Origin: Psychromonas sp. SA13A
GTDB lineage: Bacteria > Pseudomonadota > Gammaproteobacteria > Enterobacterales > Psychromonadaceae
Direction of reading: 5' to 3'
Assembly (NCBI RefSeq): GCF_011378715.1
Contig: NZ_WTKU01000011.1
Location: 62,001 to 126,000, forward strand
DNA: 64,000 bases
The notes under the pieces were generated by a model. That model saw nothing but the letters and a program-made list of their open reading frames with translations. It was not told the DNA's origin and searched no databases. Numbering within the stretch: the stretch's first letter is position 1; each line of letters begins with the position of its first letter. The position numbers and the translations under genes were made by a program. Below are positions 19,691-29,565 of this stretch, piece by piece.

Positions 19691-19885
19691 TTTACTCTCA
19701 TTCATTATTAATAATGAAAGCATCATAGCATAGCGAAATAATAGATCATGTGATTAAGCGATAGAGGCCAGATAAATGCAGATTTAGTCAAAAATAATAC
19801 ATAAATTAACAGGCTTTGTTTTACACTGTAGGACAGGATTTTGTTTTTTAATTGATCTCATGAGATTTAAGGTGTTGATACGGAT

Positions 19886-20998
19886 ATGCAAATAATAACT
19901 TCCCACATTATTACCTCATGGTCAGAAGTCGATCAACTTAAAAAAAGTTGGAATACTTTATTGCATCAATCTGATGCTGATAATATTTTCTTAACTTGGC
20001 AATGGATTGATAGCTGGAAAAAAACCTGTTCAGCCAATACAAAGCCATTTTTTGTAATATTAAAACAAGCAGAGCAAATTGTCGCTATCGCCCCTTTCTA
20101 CATTCAACGGTATCGACTATTCAAATGTATCAACTATAACGTACTTCGTTTCGCCGGAGACCAAGGTATAGGCTCGGAGTATTCCAATTTTATCGTTAAA
20201 CAAGAACATAGTATCGCCTTAAAAGAACAGCTATGGTCTGCATTAGTGGCAAGCCATAAAAAATCACATTGGGATATTATTTGGTATAGCAATGTCGCTA
20301 GTTGGACGAGAGGCGGGGAAACATTAATTGCAGCGTTGAATAAAACAAAAAAGCTAAAGCAACAATCACGTGAAGTCGAATTTGCAAATACCGACCTAGA
20401 AAAAATCTCAGAGCAAATCCTCCCTTCTCTATCTAAAAGTTTGCGCACTAATATCAAACAAACCCAAGGTTATTTAAGCCGACAAGGTCAATGGCAAGTG
20501 AGTTTCTGCGATAACCCAGCGCAACTCGAAGAAGAGTTGCAACAGTTATTTACATTACACAATTTACGTTGGCAAAAAGCGGGTTTACAAGGCTCCTTTG
20601 CAAGAAGACCTGAAATGGCAGCCTTTTATTCTCATTTTGTGCCTAGAGCATTACAACAGGGCTGGCTACGTTTAGCTAAATTAGAGTGTGAAGGTATTAC
20701 CCAAGCAATGCAGATTGGTTATGTATATCAAGAACAGTTTTTTGCATTACAAGAAGGTTTTAACGCTGAGTTTCAAAATGGAGTAGGACAAGTTTTACGC
20801 TATCATGTTTTTCAGCAGTGTTTAAAAGAAGGGCTTACAGATTACGACTTTCTAGGTCAATATACAGATCATAAAAGACGCTGGCTCGCTCAAAAACGCA
20901 ATGGGCATAACTTGATGATTTGGCCAAATTCAATCAAAAACATCATATTTAATTTCATGACTATCTGGCCAACAGGCAGGTACTTTAAACCCTTATAA
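19886..20998 (+). CDS. GNAT-fold acetyltransferase, CelD/BcsL-like
   Basis: Cytoplasmic protein of 370 aa resembling the Acetyltransf_6 (CelD-like) group, often found beside exopolysaccharide genes and related in fold to FemAB. The N-terminal half has the typical NIFLTWQWIDSWKKTC and FFVILKQAEQIVAIAPFYI; the C-terminal acyltransferase half has LFTLHNLRWQKAGLQGSFA and the HVFQQCLKEGLTDYDFLGQ ending with YTDHKRRWLAQK. The likely role is acylation of a sugar or aminoacyl group on the nearby exopolysaccharide. It is convergent with the heparinase-like gene that ends block 3. Substrate is unknown. Confidence 0.75.
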   Translation: MQIITSHIITSWSEVDQLKKSWNTLLHQSDADNIFLTWQWIDSWKKTCSANTKPFFVILKQAEQIVAIAPFYIQRYRLFKCINYNVLRFAGDQGIGSEYSNFIVKQEHSIALKEQLWSALVASHKKSHWDIIWYSNVASWTRGGETLIAALNKTKKLKQQSREVEFANTDLEKISEQILPSLSKSLRTNIKQTQGYLSRQGQWQVSFCDNPAQLEEELQQLFTLHNLRWQKAGLQGSFARRPEMAAFYSHFVPRALQQGWLRLAKLECEGITQAMQIGYVYQEQFFALQEGFNAEFQNGVGQVLRYHVFQQCLKEGLTDYDFLGQYTDHKRRWLAQKRNGHNLMIWPNSIKNIIFNFMTIWPTGRYFKPL

Positions 20999-21090
20999 AT
21001 AGGCATTAATAAGGGTTTAAGCACTTGTTTTAAGAACTAAAAAACGTTTCTACTTATAAAATTAATCATTAAATAATTAATAGAAAACAG

Positions 21091-23097
21091 TTAAGCACCC
21101 CATGCGATGCTTGTTGTAAACGCTCTATCTTCACTAATGTGAGCAGATATAGCTAACGTAGTAATAGCCACTTTCTGATGATAACCACGACTTAACCAAC
21201 CCAATGATGGCGTCTGTTTATCTTCACTCTCCACGCCAGTGATTAGCTCTGCAGAGCTTCTTTCTGGCAGTTTAATGGTGATTTGATCATTGCCCAATAA
21301 CAAATGACAAACGCCATTACTAATCTCAATACTCTGACAATCTTCAGAAAAATGAAAATAAATAACAGCATCATGTTGGCCTTGTGTTTTAAGCTCGTCG
21401 GTAATATTAATCTGCTTTTCTAACACATTCAGTTTAATACTACGTTGATGCGTTACCGGAGAGCCTAAACGTTGATAACCATTATGTTCAGCGACCAGTT
21501 CTCCACCCAGCTCACTAGGTAACCACTTACAACAAGAAGCTTGGGCATGAGATTCCCACATAAAAGGCCCCGTCATAACAGACTGATCTAAGCCGTCAAT
21601 TTCGACAGTATTATGCGCCTGGGTTTTACGGAAATGATTACGCCATTGTGGAAAACTGAAATAATCGTAGGTTCCTGTATCAACAAACAAATCATTTCGA
21701 TTAATACGCACTACACAGCTCAGTGCATCGGCATGGCCATGAGCGGCAATGGCTGTATAACCTAACTCAGCAGCATCCACTAATATACTTGCTTGATTAC
21801 CTTCACTCACTTTACCAGCTTGTAGTAAATAATAGCCTGAGTCAGTAAACGCAAATGAACTGAGTTCCTGCTCTTCAGTCAGCTCTTGAGTCGTTCGCTG
21901 TTGCCTATTATTAAATAGCCAGAATGCAGATTCACTCGGTTGTTTTTTACCTTGAGCAAAGATTTCATCATCATAAAAATGACTAACAATATCCGATAAT
22001 GCATTGATATTATGGACATGATCACCTAAATCAATAACATAACCATCGTCTTGATCGCCCAACATAGGATAGTGCTCACCACCTTCTGCAATAATCGCGA
22101 TGAACTGGCTTAATCGCTTAAGCGTTTGCCAATACGCAGGTGAAAAATCATCTTCGCTCCATTTACCGGCTAATGCCGTAAACAGATAAAATTGAAACAC
22201 AAAGAATTGATAACTAAAGGCATGCTCTTTGGTACAGCCGTCATTGAAGGTTTGTGCCTGAATTTCATTTTCTAATACCGCTTTGCTTTTTTGTTGCCAT
22301 TGCGGTGCATCTTTTAACATAGTGAAATAGCGTGCAGCAATATAAACACCCGCCGCTTCGCCAACTAAATGATTATTCGCAGAAGTACCTTGAGAAAACT
22401 TACCACTTACATCTCGACAATGTAAAAAAACACTTTCTAATAATCGATCTTTAAAATCACCAACAAATAATCCAGAGTCTTTAATTAAATCTATCGTCCA
22501 TACCCAACTAATCAAGCGAATAGAAAGCTCTAACGGACTACGCCAGTTCATCCCTTTACCGTAAGGATTTTGATCTAACCAGTGAGTTATTTGCTGCACA
22601 GCCCCCTGTGCATATTTAAGTTCACCAGTGACTTTATAAGCACGCGCTAACACTACCATTTGATGATGACGATTAGGCTCCCAAACTAACTTACAATCGC
22701 CATTATTTTTAAAATCACGGTAGTTAACGGAAAGAATATGGCCAAGGTTTGAGTAAATACCTGCACTATGGTCTTTATGCCAATTAATAGGTGATTCAAG
22801 GTGATGATTTTGTAAATCAAAGTAACTTAACTTATGCGCGATGATTGATTCAGCTTTGGCTAACAAAGGTGCTTTCCAAGCATCGTCATATTCAGCGACT
22901 TGCCCTTCAAACACACTAAAGCCAGGCTTAAAGGTGGCCTTTGGATCATATTGATCGGTATATTGAACTTTAGGTACCCAGTTAAACTGAACGCGTAACC
23001 GCTCAATCCAAGCATCACTTAAAGAAGTTATTCGCCAAGTGACTTCGTCAACTGACATCATTTTAATTCGTTTTATATACCAAGTAATAGGCTGCAT
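21091..23097 (-). CDS. Heparinase II/III family protein (alginate-lyase-like)
   Basis: Protein of 668 aa with the two-part architecture of heparinase II/III-like polysaccharide lyases: an N-terminal alpha/alpha toroid (about residues 60-390, containing LGHILSVNYRDFKNNGDCKLVWEPNRH-type segments and SANNHLVGEAAGVYIAARYF) and a C-terminal beta-sandwich (from about 440, with AAHGHADALSCVVRINRNDLFVDTGTYDY and WRNHFRKTQAHNTVEIDG). The conserved AHGHADALS and FRKTQAHNTV motifs carry candidate catalytic His/Tyr residues. No signal peptide is visible, as in many members within exopolysaccharide operons. It is the last gene of block 3 and probably trims or releases the uronate-containing polymer. Confidence 0.85.
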   Translation of the reverse strand: MQPITWYIKRIKMMSVDEVTWRITSLSDAWIERLRVQFNWVPKVQYTDQYDPKATFKPGFSVFEGQVAEYDDAWKAPLLAKAESIIAHKLSYFDLQNHHLESPINWHKDHSAGIYSNLGHILSVNYRDFKNNGDCKLVWEPNRHHQMVVLARAYKVTGELKYAQGAVQQITHWLDQNPYGKGMNWRSPLELSIRLISWVWTIDLIKDSGLFVGDFKDRLLESVFLHCRDVSGKFSQGTSANNHLVGEAAGVYIAARYFTMLKDAPQWQQKSKAVLENEIQAQTFNDGCTKEHAFSYQFFVFQFYLFTALAGKWSEDDFSPAYWQTLKRLSQFIAIIAEGGEHYPMLGDQDDGYVIDLGDHVHNINALSDIVSHFYDDEIFAQGKKQPSESAFWLFNNRQQRTTQELTEEQELSSFAFTDSGYYLLQAGKVSEGNQASILVDAAELGYTAIAAHGHADALSCVVRINRNDLFVDTGTYDYFSFPQWRNHFRKTQAHNTVEIDGLDQSVMTGPFMWESHAQASCCKWLPSELGGELVAEHNGYQRLGSPVTHQRSIKLNVLEKQINITDELKTQGQHDAVIYFHFSEDCQSIEISNGVCHLLLGNDQITIKLPERSSAELITGVESEDKQTPSLGWLSRGYHQKVAITTLAISAHISEDRAFTTSIAWGA

Positions 23098-23123
23098 TTA
23101 TGTGGTTAAACTCTTTAATTATT

Positions 23124-23186
23124 AATACTAAGGATTAAGTTATGAATACTAAGGGTTAAGGTATGAATACTAAGGATTAATGTATG
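23124..23186. repeat. Three tandem 21-bp repeats at the 3' end of the exosortase gene
   Basis: Units at 23124-23144, 23145-23165 and 23166-23186 share AATACTAAG(G)(A/G)TTAAG..TATG with one to three differences. The last unit overlaps the 3' coding end and stop codon of xrtA; the others fill the gap before the heparinase-like gene. The unit length is a multiple of three. Confidence 0.9.
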
Positions 23187-24648
23187 AATGAATAAACTCA
23201 CTCAATTGTTGTGCAGCTAGCGCACTGTCCTGACCATCGTAATCTAAGGCAACGGCAACCAGTGTTGCACCAGGCTCACCCACCAAAGCAGCTTGTACTT
23301 CAGCAAGTTTGGCTACCTTTTTGTCACTGGTGATCACACCGTTAATAACATACCAAGATGCAATCATACGATATCGCGCCTGTGAACGCTGAACCACAAC
23401 CAAGTTTGCTTGTTGCAAGTATTGATTATCGAGTAAAGGTAATTTTTTATCTTCAACATCATGCCAAAATTGATCATCGTAAAGATAATTCTCCACAAAG
23501 ATCATCTCACTAGCTTGTTCTTGCTTAACATAATCGGCCAGATAGACCTGAAAGCCCACATCCTCTTTTACGTAATAAAAGAAACGCTCTTTACTTGCGC
23601 CCTGCGAATAAGGCTTCCAATTAGGGCTATAGCTTTTACTTTCGCCTGCCATCTCGTAATTGCTTAAAGTAGGCACAGTGAACGCATAATTTTCGTTAAA
23701 TCGAGAAGGGATCCAGTAAGTCGCCGCAATAAATACAATAAGTAAAGTAATGGCAGTGAGGGTATGTGTTTTGTTAACAACATCTACTTGTTTTACAGGT
23801 AACGAGTCCACTGCCTTGTTATTAACAACGGCACTATCATCGAAGTAAGTACGTGCAATGTAAATAAGTGGCAATAAACAAAGCGCAAACACAATCCAAC
23901 CAAAGGTTAAGTGGTCATGCACTATAAAGTGATTCATCTCAGTGTAAGTACCAACAACGATAATAATAATGATACGTAACCAATTGGCTAACACGGCAAT
24001 AACCAAGCAAATAATTAAAAAAGTAAGTGTTTTTTTCTGCGATAATTTATTAATAAAACTAACAAAAAATGCTAATAATGCCGATACCATGAAAAAGCCC
24101 AAACCAGAACAAGCAGGCTCAACATCAAACAAACCACCAGCTGTTGATAAGCGGTAACCGTCTCGACCGACCGGAATACCAATTAACTCTGGCCCCCATT
24201 GGCCTGCAGCAGTAGATAATTCACGCAGTGGAAATTGTAAAATATTCCAGACAGGAAATATAAGAAACAACATGATAAAAGGTAATGCACAGGCTTGAAG
24301 TGTCTTAAGGCCATATAAAGCACTAAATAGAAATAGAATAATAAAAAATAAAGCCAGTAATTGTAATTGCTGAATACTAGCGAGCATAGCAACAAGGTTA
24401 ACTAATAAACTACCTAGCAACCCAACAGTGCAAATAATAAAGGAGGTAGTTGTGTTTTGACTTAATCTAATCGATTTACGCTTGGTCCAAAAAGCATATA
24501 TGACAACAAATATCCCCAAAAAACCGTGACTATAAGGGCCATCACTATTCCACTCATCAAAGATAGCAGATAAGGCAGGAAGATTAGCTAATAAAAGAAT
24601 AGCTAAAGGAACAACAAAGAAAGTATGAATCGAGTTTTTTTTAAACAA
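23170..24648 (-). CDS. xrtA: Exosortase A with fused EpsI domain
   Basis: Integral-membrane cysteine protease/transpeptidase of about 492 aa, predicted to cut PEP-CTERM sorting signals in the inner membrane. About eight hydrophobic segments occupy residues 5-270. The exosortase triad is visible as EPACSGL (Cys about 180), NWLRI (Arg about 225) and DHLTFGW (His about 246). The C-terminal 200 residues are an EpsI/DUF3485 domain (FFYYVKEDVGFQVYLADYV, ASWYVINGV). There is no ATG near the start. TTG at 24648 is chosen because GGAG lies nine bases upstream; TTG at 24663 is possible but has no Shine-Dalgarno. It sits in block 3 among glycosyltransferases. Its PEP-CTERM targets are not in this window. 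Confidence 0.93.
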   Translation of the reverse strand: MFKKNSIHTFFVVPLAILLLANLPALSAIFDEWNSDGPYSHGFLGIFVVIYAFWTKRKSIRLSQNTTTSFIICTVGLLGSLLVNLVAMLASIQQLQLLALFFIILFLFSALYGLKTLQACALPFIMLFLIFPVWNILQFPLRELSTAAGQWGPELIGIPVGRDGYRLSTAGGLFDVEPACSGLGFFMVSALLAFFVSFINKLSQKKTLTFLIICLVIAVLANWLRIIIIIVVGTYTEMNHFIVHDHLTFGWIVFALCLLPLIYIARTYFDDSAVVNNKAVDSLPVKQVDVVNKTHTLTAITLLIVFIAATYWIPSRFNENYAFTVPTLSNYEMAGESKSYSPNWKPYSQGASKERFFYYVKEDVGFQVYLADYVKQEQASEMIFVENYLYDDQFWHDVEDKKLPLLDNQYLQQANLVVVQRSQARYRMIASWYVINGVITSDKKVAKLAEVQAALVGEPGATLVAVALDYDGQDSALAAQQLSEFIHSYINP

Positions 24649-24677
24649 AAGAAGTTGCTCCAAAGGGACTTAAAATT

Positions 24678-25814
24678 TTATTCATGTATTAATATTTCAT
24701 GATAAACAGCAACAGTTCTCGCTGCAACTTGGTCTGAGTGATACAAATCTAGTGCTAATTGTCGTGATTTTTCCTGCATTTTTTTCGCTAATTCAGGGTT
24801 GCTCAGAATACGCTCACATTTAGCCGCAATATCCTTCTCATCAAACGGATTAATTAAAAAGCCTGTTTCCCCATTTTTAACCATATACGGCATACCACAG
24901 CGATTTGATGTTACCACTGGTACTCCCACCGCCATAGCTTCTTCAATACCCATTGGAGAGTTTTCTTCTAAAGAGGCTAGTGCATATATCGAGGCTTTGC
25001 ATAATTCGTCTTGAATTTTCGTGATATTAATTCGGCCTAATAAAACAACATGGTCATGCAGATTATTATCTTTAATGGTTGTATCAAGTAATCTGGCATA
25101 TTCTTCATCAACGACACTTCCAGCAATCCTCAGCTGTACATTAATACCCTTTTTAACTAGCAAGGCAACGGCTTTAACTAATTGAATAGGGTTTTTGCGA
25201 GGGGTAAGCACTGAAGAGGTAAAAATAGTGCCAACTACTTCCTTTCTATTTAATTTAAAAAAAGAATCTGAAATAGGATTATCGATATCAAATATATTTG
25301 CTTTGGTAACACCACTTAATCTTTCCCGAACATAAGGACTAATTGAAATAATATTAGGTTGCTTTGACCAACTTCTTTTCTCAATGTACTCCCATATTTT
25401 AGAGCGTAAAAATTTAAATTTCCCTTTCGCTAATAATGTATCAGCATAGATAAAACCGTGCACGGTAAATACCTTAGGTATCAAAAGCTCATTAACCATA
25501 ATACCGTAGGTATCATGTACATGAATCAAGTCAGGAGAAAGGTTTGTTACCTTGTTTTCAATTAATCTTTTACCTTCGCCTAGCGCATTTTTAAGTTCAC
25601 TACCCGCTGGCTTAGGTAAACGATGAATAGTTACATTGCCAACATTGGTTATAGTCGCTTTTTGAGTGCTTGCACATAAAGTAACGACATGAATATCAAA
25701 CTCTGAATATTTAGATAAAGACGGAATAAGGTTCACGCTGACCGCTTCGACCCCACCATGAGGCCTACTGATATCAATTGGAAATTGTGTAATGAATGCA
25801 AGTTTTATTGCCAT
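24678..25814 (-). CDS. Glycosyltransferase family 4
   Basis: GT-B retaining glycosyltransferase of 378 aa. The N-terminal acceptor domain has ITQFPIDISRPHGGVEAVSV and VHVHDTYG-like segments; the C-terminal nucleotide-sugar domain has SSVLTPRKNPIQLVKAV and the EX7E-type ASLEENSPMGIEEAMAVGV, with the two glutamates that bind the donor. It is predicted to add one sugar to the lipid-linked exopolysaccharide repeat at the cytoplasmic face. Donor and acceptor are unknown. It starts two bases after the preceding gene's stop, with AAGG as ribosome binding site. Confidence 0.88.
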   Translation of the reverse strand: MAIKLAFITQFPIDISRPHGGVEAVSVNLIPSLSKYSEFDIHVVTLCASTQKATITNVGNVTIHRLPKPAGSELKNALGEGKRLIENKVTNLSPDLIHVHDTYGIMVNELLIPKVFTVHGFIYADTLLAKGKFKFLRSKIWEYIEKRSWSKQPNIISISPYVRERLSGVTKANIFDIDNPISDSFFKLNRKEVVGTIFTSSVLTPRKNPIQLVKAVALLVKKGINVQLRIAGSVVDEEYARLLDTTIKDNNLHDHVVLLGRINITKIQDELCKASIYALASLEENSPMGIEEAMAVGVPVVTSNRCGMPYMVKNGETGFLINPFDEKDIAAKCERILSNPELAKKMQEKSRQLALDLYHSDQVAARTVAVYHEILIHE

Positions 25815-25816
25815 TT

Positions 25817-26947
25817 TTAAGAACCTTTATTAGAAAGGTCAGTAAATATAGCCTCAAACCTTTCCATCACCTGATCAACGGAATGATTTTTTTGATAATA
25901 TTGCCTTGAATTATCAGAGTGTTGTTGCCATAGCGTTTGATCTGAACAAAGCTTTTTAATACCTCGAACAAGGTCATCTTTTGTAACAGCTTCGAAACCT
26001 AGCTCTCTATCACGAATCAGATAATCAGGATCAAATGTCGAAACGATCGGCAATCCTTGACTCCAAGCTTCTAAAAAGGTGTTAGGAAAGCCTTCGTAAA
26101 TAGAGGAGCAACAAAACACAGTACTACTACGATATAAATTAGGCATATCTTTGCGGGCAACCATACCTAAATACGTTAAGTTAGGTAAAGCATCCATCGT
26201 ATTTAGAAGACCTTGAAAATATGCATCTTCTCTAGGCGGATTACCGGCAACAATAAATTCATATTCAGGTAAATCTTTTGCTACCTCTAAAAACAATTCT
26301 AATCGTTTACTTTCATGGAGACGAGCTGCCCATAAAATGGATGGTTTATCTTTATTGAATATTAATTTCTGATATTCATCATCATTTGGCCCAGGACATG
26401 GCATAGGCATAATTTCAGAATCTAAATTAAACCCCTCCTTTAAAGATTTCATCTGCTTCTTAGTTTGAGAGAGGATATAGTCAGAATTTAAAAGGCCATA
26501 TCGGTATAGTATCCGCTCACGATAAGTTTTCATTACCGGTAGTTTGACATCAGCATCTGAGTCATTGGCTAACGAATAAAGAAATTTTTTATTATTTCGC
26601 TTACACCACATAGCAACTTGCCCTGTAATGTATTCACCACAATTTTGATAATACACATCAGCATCGGCGCGTTTCATTGCTGAAATTAATCCAGTCCAGC
26701 GCGGATAAAAAAAACGAATGCCAGATAAGCCTGAATCTTGACGGCATATTTTAATGACATAAATACCATCTATCACTTCATCTTCACTTGAACCTTCTGT
26801 CCATGTTAATAAAGAGACTTTGTGCCCTCTTGCAACTAACCATTTAGCCATCAAACTCGTTTGTCTTTCAACGCCCCCGATCGAACCGTGGCTACCACCA
26901 GTAACCGCGCCATATGAAAAATGAGCAACAAGACAGATATTTAACAT
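25817..26947 (-). CDS. Glycosyltransferase family 4
   Basis: GT4-like glycosyltransferase of 376 aa, with the N-terminal GGSHGSIGGVERQTSLMAKWL acceptor segment (20-residue part shown) and the C-terminal donor motif SSIYEGFPNTFLEAWSQGL, in which the glutamates of the EX7E motif are intact. It sits between a polysaccharide deacetylase and another GT4 in block 3. The 7-bp repeat array at 27001-27105 lies just upstream of its start, between about 55 and 160 bp before the ATG, so array length could affect its expression. The ribosome binding site is AAGG about ten bases before the ATG. Confidence 0.88.
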   Translation of the reverse strand: MLNICLVAHFSYGAVTGGSHGSIGGVERQTSLMAKWLVARGHKVSLLTWTEGSSEDEVIDGIYVIKICRQDSGLSGIRFFYPRWTGLISAMKRADADVYYQNCGEYITGQVAMWCKRNNKKFLYSLANDSDADVKLPVMKTYRERILYRYGLLNSDYILSQTKKQMKSLKEGFNLDSEIMPMPCPGPNDDEYQKLIFNKDKPSILWAARLHESKRLELFLEVAKDLPEYEFIVAGNPPREDAYFQGLLNTMDALPNLTYLGMVARKDMPNLYRSSTVFCCSSIYEGFPNTFLEAWSQGLPIVSTFDPDYLIRDRELGFEAVTKDDLVRGIKKLCSDQTLWQQHSDNSRQYYQKNHSVDQVMERFEAIFTDLSNKGS

Positions 26948-27000
26948 GATAATTACAACCTTAATTGTTTTAGTCTTTTTAATAAATAAAAATATATGTA

Positions 27001-27105
27001 TTAAGTATTAAGTATTAAGTATTAAGTATTAAGTATTAAGTATTAAGTATTAAGTATTAAGTATTAAGTATTAAGTATTAAGCATTAAGCATTAAGCATT
27101 AAGTA
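27001..27105. repeat. Heptanucleotide tandem array, 15 copies of TTAAG(T/C)A
   Basis: Fifteen uninterrupted 7-bp units: eleven TTAAGTA, three TTAAGCA (27078-27098) and a final TTAAGTA. The array fills most of the gap between the deacetylase and GT4 genes, and its last two units overlap the 3' end and stop codon of the deacetylase. Such arrays change length by slipped-strand mispairing. Confidence 0.97.
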
Positions 27106-28132
27106 AATACAATAATTCAGGTTTTGTTTTATTTGAAGGGAAATTAAAACGCTTTAAAGTCATGACATCATCCCTTGATTGACATAATCCTACATCGGTT
27201 GAAAAAGCAGCTCGATAACCAACCACTTTAAGCAACTGAATTGCAGTCTTATTATAATTGCCATTAGGGTAACAGAAATAATCACATTGAGTTGCTAACT
27301 CATCTTCGATGCGCACCTTAGATTGTTGTAGTTGTGTGATAGTCTGTGCTTCAGATAAGCTATCGAGGCGCCAATGGTCAACGGTATGACTGCCAACATC
27401 AAGTAGGTTAAGATTTACGGCCTCTTTTAATTGTTCCCATGAAACGATGCCAGACCAGTCATCTTCAACGCAAATCTCACGTAATGCTTTACCTGAACGT
27501 GACTCAAGCATTTCAGAAAGCGCATTAAACAACTGATTCATATCAATATCGTCAGTAAAAGCGCACTTACAATCATCTCTAAATTTTTGATAGCTGACTT
27601 TTAAGGCGGACAAAGAAGTTGCGTCAAAACAATACTTATTTCCTTGGTATTCAAATGAAATCAATTCTCCCATATTCTGCTGCAAGGCATAATCTATTCG
27701 GTCAAACCAAAATGGCAGTCCGGAATCAAGGTGCCCTGTTACTACAAATAAAATCGGCTTGGCACCAAACTGTTGAAAAATAGGGAGCGCATAATCAATA
27801 TTATTTCGATATCCATCATCGAAAGTAATAAGTAGCGCATTGTCAATCGGGGCTACTTTTCCTTCTAAAATATCTATCGCTTGCTCTGCTGTAATGAACT
27901 GGTAATAGTGGGACAAGATACTAAGTGTTCGCTTCAATTCATCAGGAGAAATTTGCGGTCGTAGGGGAGTCCAACTTGTTTGGCTATGAGGTGCCATGAC
28001 CCCATGGAGCATAAGCACACAAATTTTATGACGATTTTTCCAATGCCATAAATTTAACAAACCTAAGCGATACAAGAGGCTTAATAACATTTTTTTTACT
28101 AAAACTTTATATACCATAAATAAAAAGCCCAT
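27092..28132 (-). CDS. Polysaccharide deacetylase (NodB homology domain)
   Basis: Carbohydrate esterase family 4-like protein of 346 aa. The NodB motifs are LITFDDGYRNN (metal-binding Asp pair), DVGSHTVDHWRL (HxxxH-type metal ligands) and FCYPNGNYN. A hydrophobic N-terminal stretch (MLLSLLYRLGLLNLWHW) may anchor it. It would remove N- or O-acetyl groups from a sugar of the exopolysaccharide. It lacks the DUF3473 extension of the usual XrtA-locus deacetylase. The last codons and stop (about LNA-stop) are made by the 7-bp repeat array. The start codon is uncertain: no good ribosome binding site is visible for 28132, and an ATG at 28117 is an alternative. Confidence 0.87.
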   Translation of the reverse strand: MGFLFMVYKVLVKKMLLSLLYRLGLLNLWHWKNRHKICVLMLHGVMAPHSQTSWTPLRPQISPDELKRTLSILSHYYQFITAEQAIDILEGKVAPIDNALLITFDDGYRNNIDYALPIFQQFGAKPILFVVTGHLDSGLPFWFDRIDYALQQNMGELISFEYQGNKYCFDATSLSALKVSYQKFRDDCKCAFTDDIDMNQLFNALSEMLESRSGKALREICVEDDWSGIVSWEQLKEAVNLNLLDVGSHTVDHWRLDSLSEAQTITQLQQSKVRIEDELATQCDYFCYPNGNYNKTAIQLLKVVGYRAAFSTDVGLCQSRDDVMTLKRFNFPSNKTKPELLYLLNA

Positions 28133-28197
28133 TTAGAGCTAACTCGCTCGGTTATATAACTGACTAAATGTTTAACTAATCTATTAGTAAAATTGGA

Positions 28198-29475
28198 TTA
28201 CAATCGAATATCGACGTCATCTTTATGAAAAACATATTTCAGGTCATAAAGCACATGACTAGTGTTGCCAAATTTTCGAATTTCATTTGCCCCCATCATT
28301 TTAAATTTATCGTGTGCAACAGCCAAAATAATAGCATCATAGGTATTATGTTCAGGTGCTTCAGTCAAAGTTAAACCGTATTCTAAGTGTGCTTCTTCAT
28401 TTGAACACCAAGGGTCAAAAATATCAGGCGCAATATCGTAGCCTTTTAAGGCTTTGACAATATCAACTACCTTAGTATTTCGTAAATCAGGACAATTTTC
28501 TTTAAAAGTTAAACCCATTAATAAAACCTTAGCTCCGCCAACATGGATCCTGTTTTTCAACATTTTTTTCACAAGCTGAGAAACGACATACTCTCCCATA
28601 CCATCATTAATACGACGACCGGCTAATATCATATCTGGGTAATACCCTGCTGACTCTGCTTTGTGAGTAAGGTAATAAGGGTCAACTCCGATACAATGTC
28701 CTCCGACAAGACCAGGCCTAAAAGGTAAGAAATTCCATTTTGTCCCCGCGGCTTCTAAAACATCTAATGTATCAATACCTAACTTATTAAAAATGATAGA
28801 AAACTCATTAATTAATGCAATATTTACATCTCGTTGTGTATTTTCAATCACCTTTGCTGCTTCAGCAACTTTAATCGAACTTGCTTTATGTGTCCCAGCA
28901 GTTATGATCGATTTATAAATTTGATCAACGACTTCCGCAATTTCAGGTGTGGAGCCTGCAGTGACTTTCAAAATATTAGTTACACGATGCTCTTTATCAC
29001 CAGGATTAATTCGCTCTGGACTATAACCAGCAAAGAAATCTTTATTGAATATCAATCCTGACACTTGCTCTACAACAGGCAAACAATCTTCTTCCGTTGC
29101 ACCGGGATAGACTGTCGATTCATAAATAATAATATCATCACGGCTAATAACATTACCTAGCATTTCACTGGCTTTAATAAGCGGTGTTAAGTCGGGTTGT
29201 TTATCTTTATCGACGGGCGTTGGCACAGTAACAATATAAACATTACACGTTTTTAAATCTTCGCGATCAGAGCTGTAATTTAATAATTTTGCCTCTTTTA
29301 ACTCTTGAGAAGAACACTCTAAAGTTGAGTCAATACCTTTTGACAATTCCAATACTCGACTTTTATTGATATCAAAACCAAGAGTACTAAATTTTTTACC
29401 GAATTCAACTGCAAGCGGTAGACCTACATAACCAAGGCCAATAATAGCTATTTTCTTACTAGACATGTCAAACAT
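28198..29475 (-). CDS. Nucleotide-sugar dehydrogenase (TviB/WbpO-like UDP-HexNAc or UDP-hexose dehydrogenase)
   Basis: UDP-sugar 6-dehydrogenase of 425 aa. The NAD-binding [19 protein letters not shown] is N-terminal (about residues 9-27). Catalytic-domain segments include [32 protein letters not shown] with the catalytic cysteine, and [17 protein letters not shown]. Overall it is closest to TviB/WbpO, which oxidise UDP-GlcNAc/GalNAc to the uronic acid, rather than to UDP-glucose dehydrogenase; that choice is an inference. It supplies the uronate that the lyase-like proteins nearby would recognise. AAGGA lies nine bases before the ATG. Confidence 0.88.
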   Translation of the reverse strand: MFDMSSKKIAIIGLGYVGLPLAVEFGKKFSTLGFDINKSRVLELSKGIDSTLECSSQELKEAKLLNYSSDREDLKTCNVYIVTVPTPVDKDKQPDLTPLIKASEMLGNVISRDDIIIYESTVYPGATEEDCLPVVEQVSGLIFNKDFFAGYSPERINPGDKEHRVTNILKVTAGSTPEIAEVVDQIYKSIITAGTHKASSIKVAEAAKVIENTQRDVNIALINEFSIIFNKLGIDTLDVLEAAGTKWNFLPFRPGLVGGHCIGVDPYYLTHKAESAGYYPDMILAGRRINDGMGEYVVSQLVKKMLKNRIHVGGAKVLLMGLTFKENCPDLRNTKVVDIVKALKGYDIAPDIFDPWCSNEEAHLEYGLTLTEAPEHNTYDAIILAVAHDKFKMMGANEIRKFGNTSHVLYDLKYVFHKDDVDIRL

Positions 29476-29565
29476 CGATTGAATCCTTTCTAAAAACTAA
29501 CGCTGTATATAATGATAATTAAAATAACGTTTTACTTTAAGGTACATCATATGCAGCAACAAATA

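Noticed and set aside
19691-19885. TyrR box upstream of aroF
   Set aside because: No TGTAAA-N6-TTTACA pattern is present; the TTTTACACTGTA stretch does not have the right half-sites.
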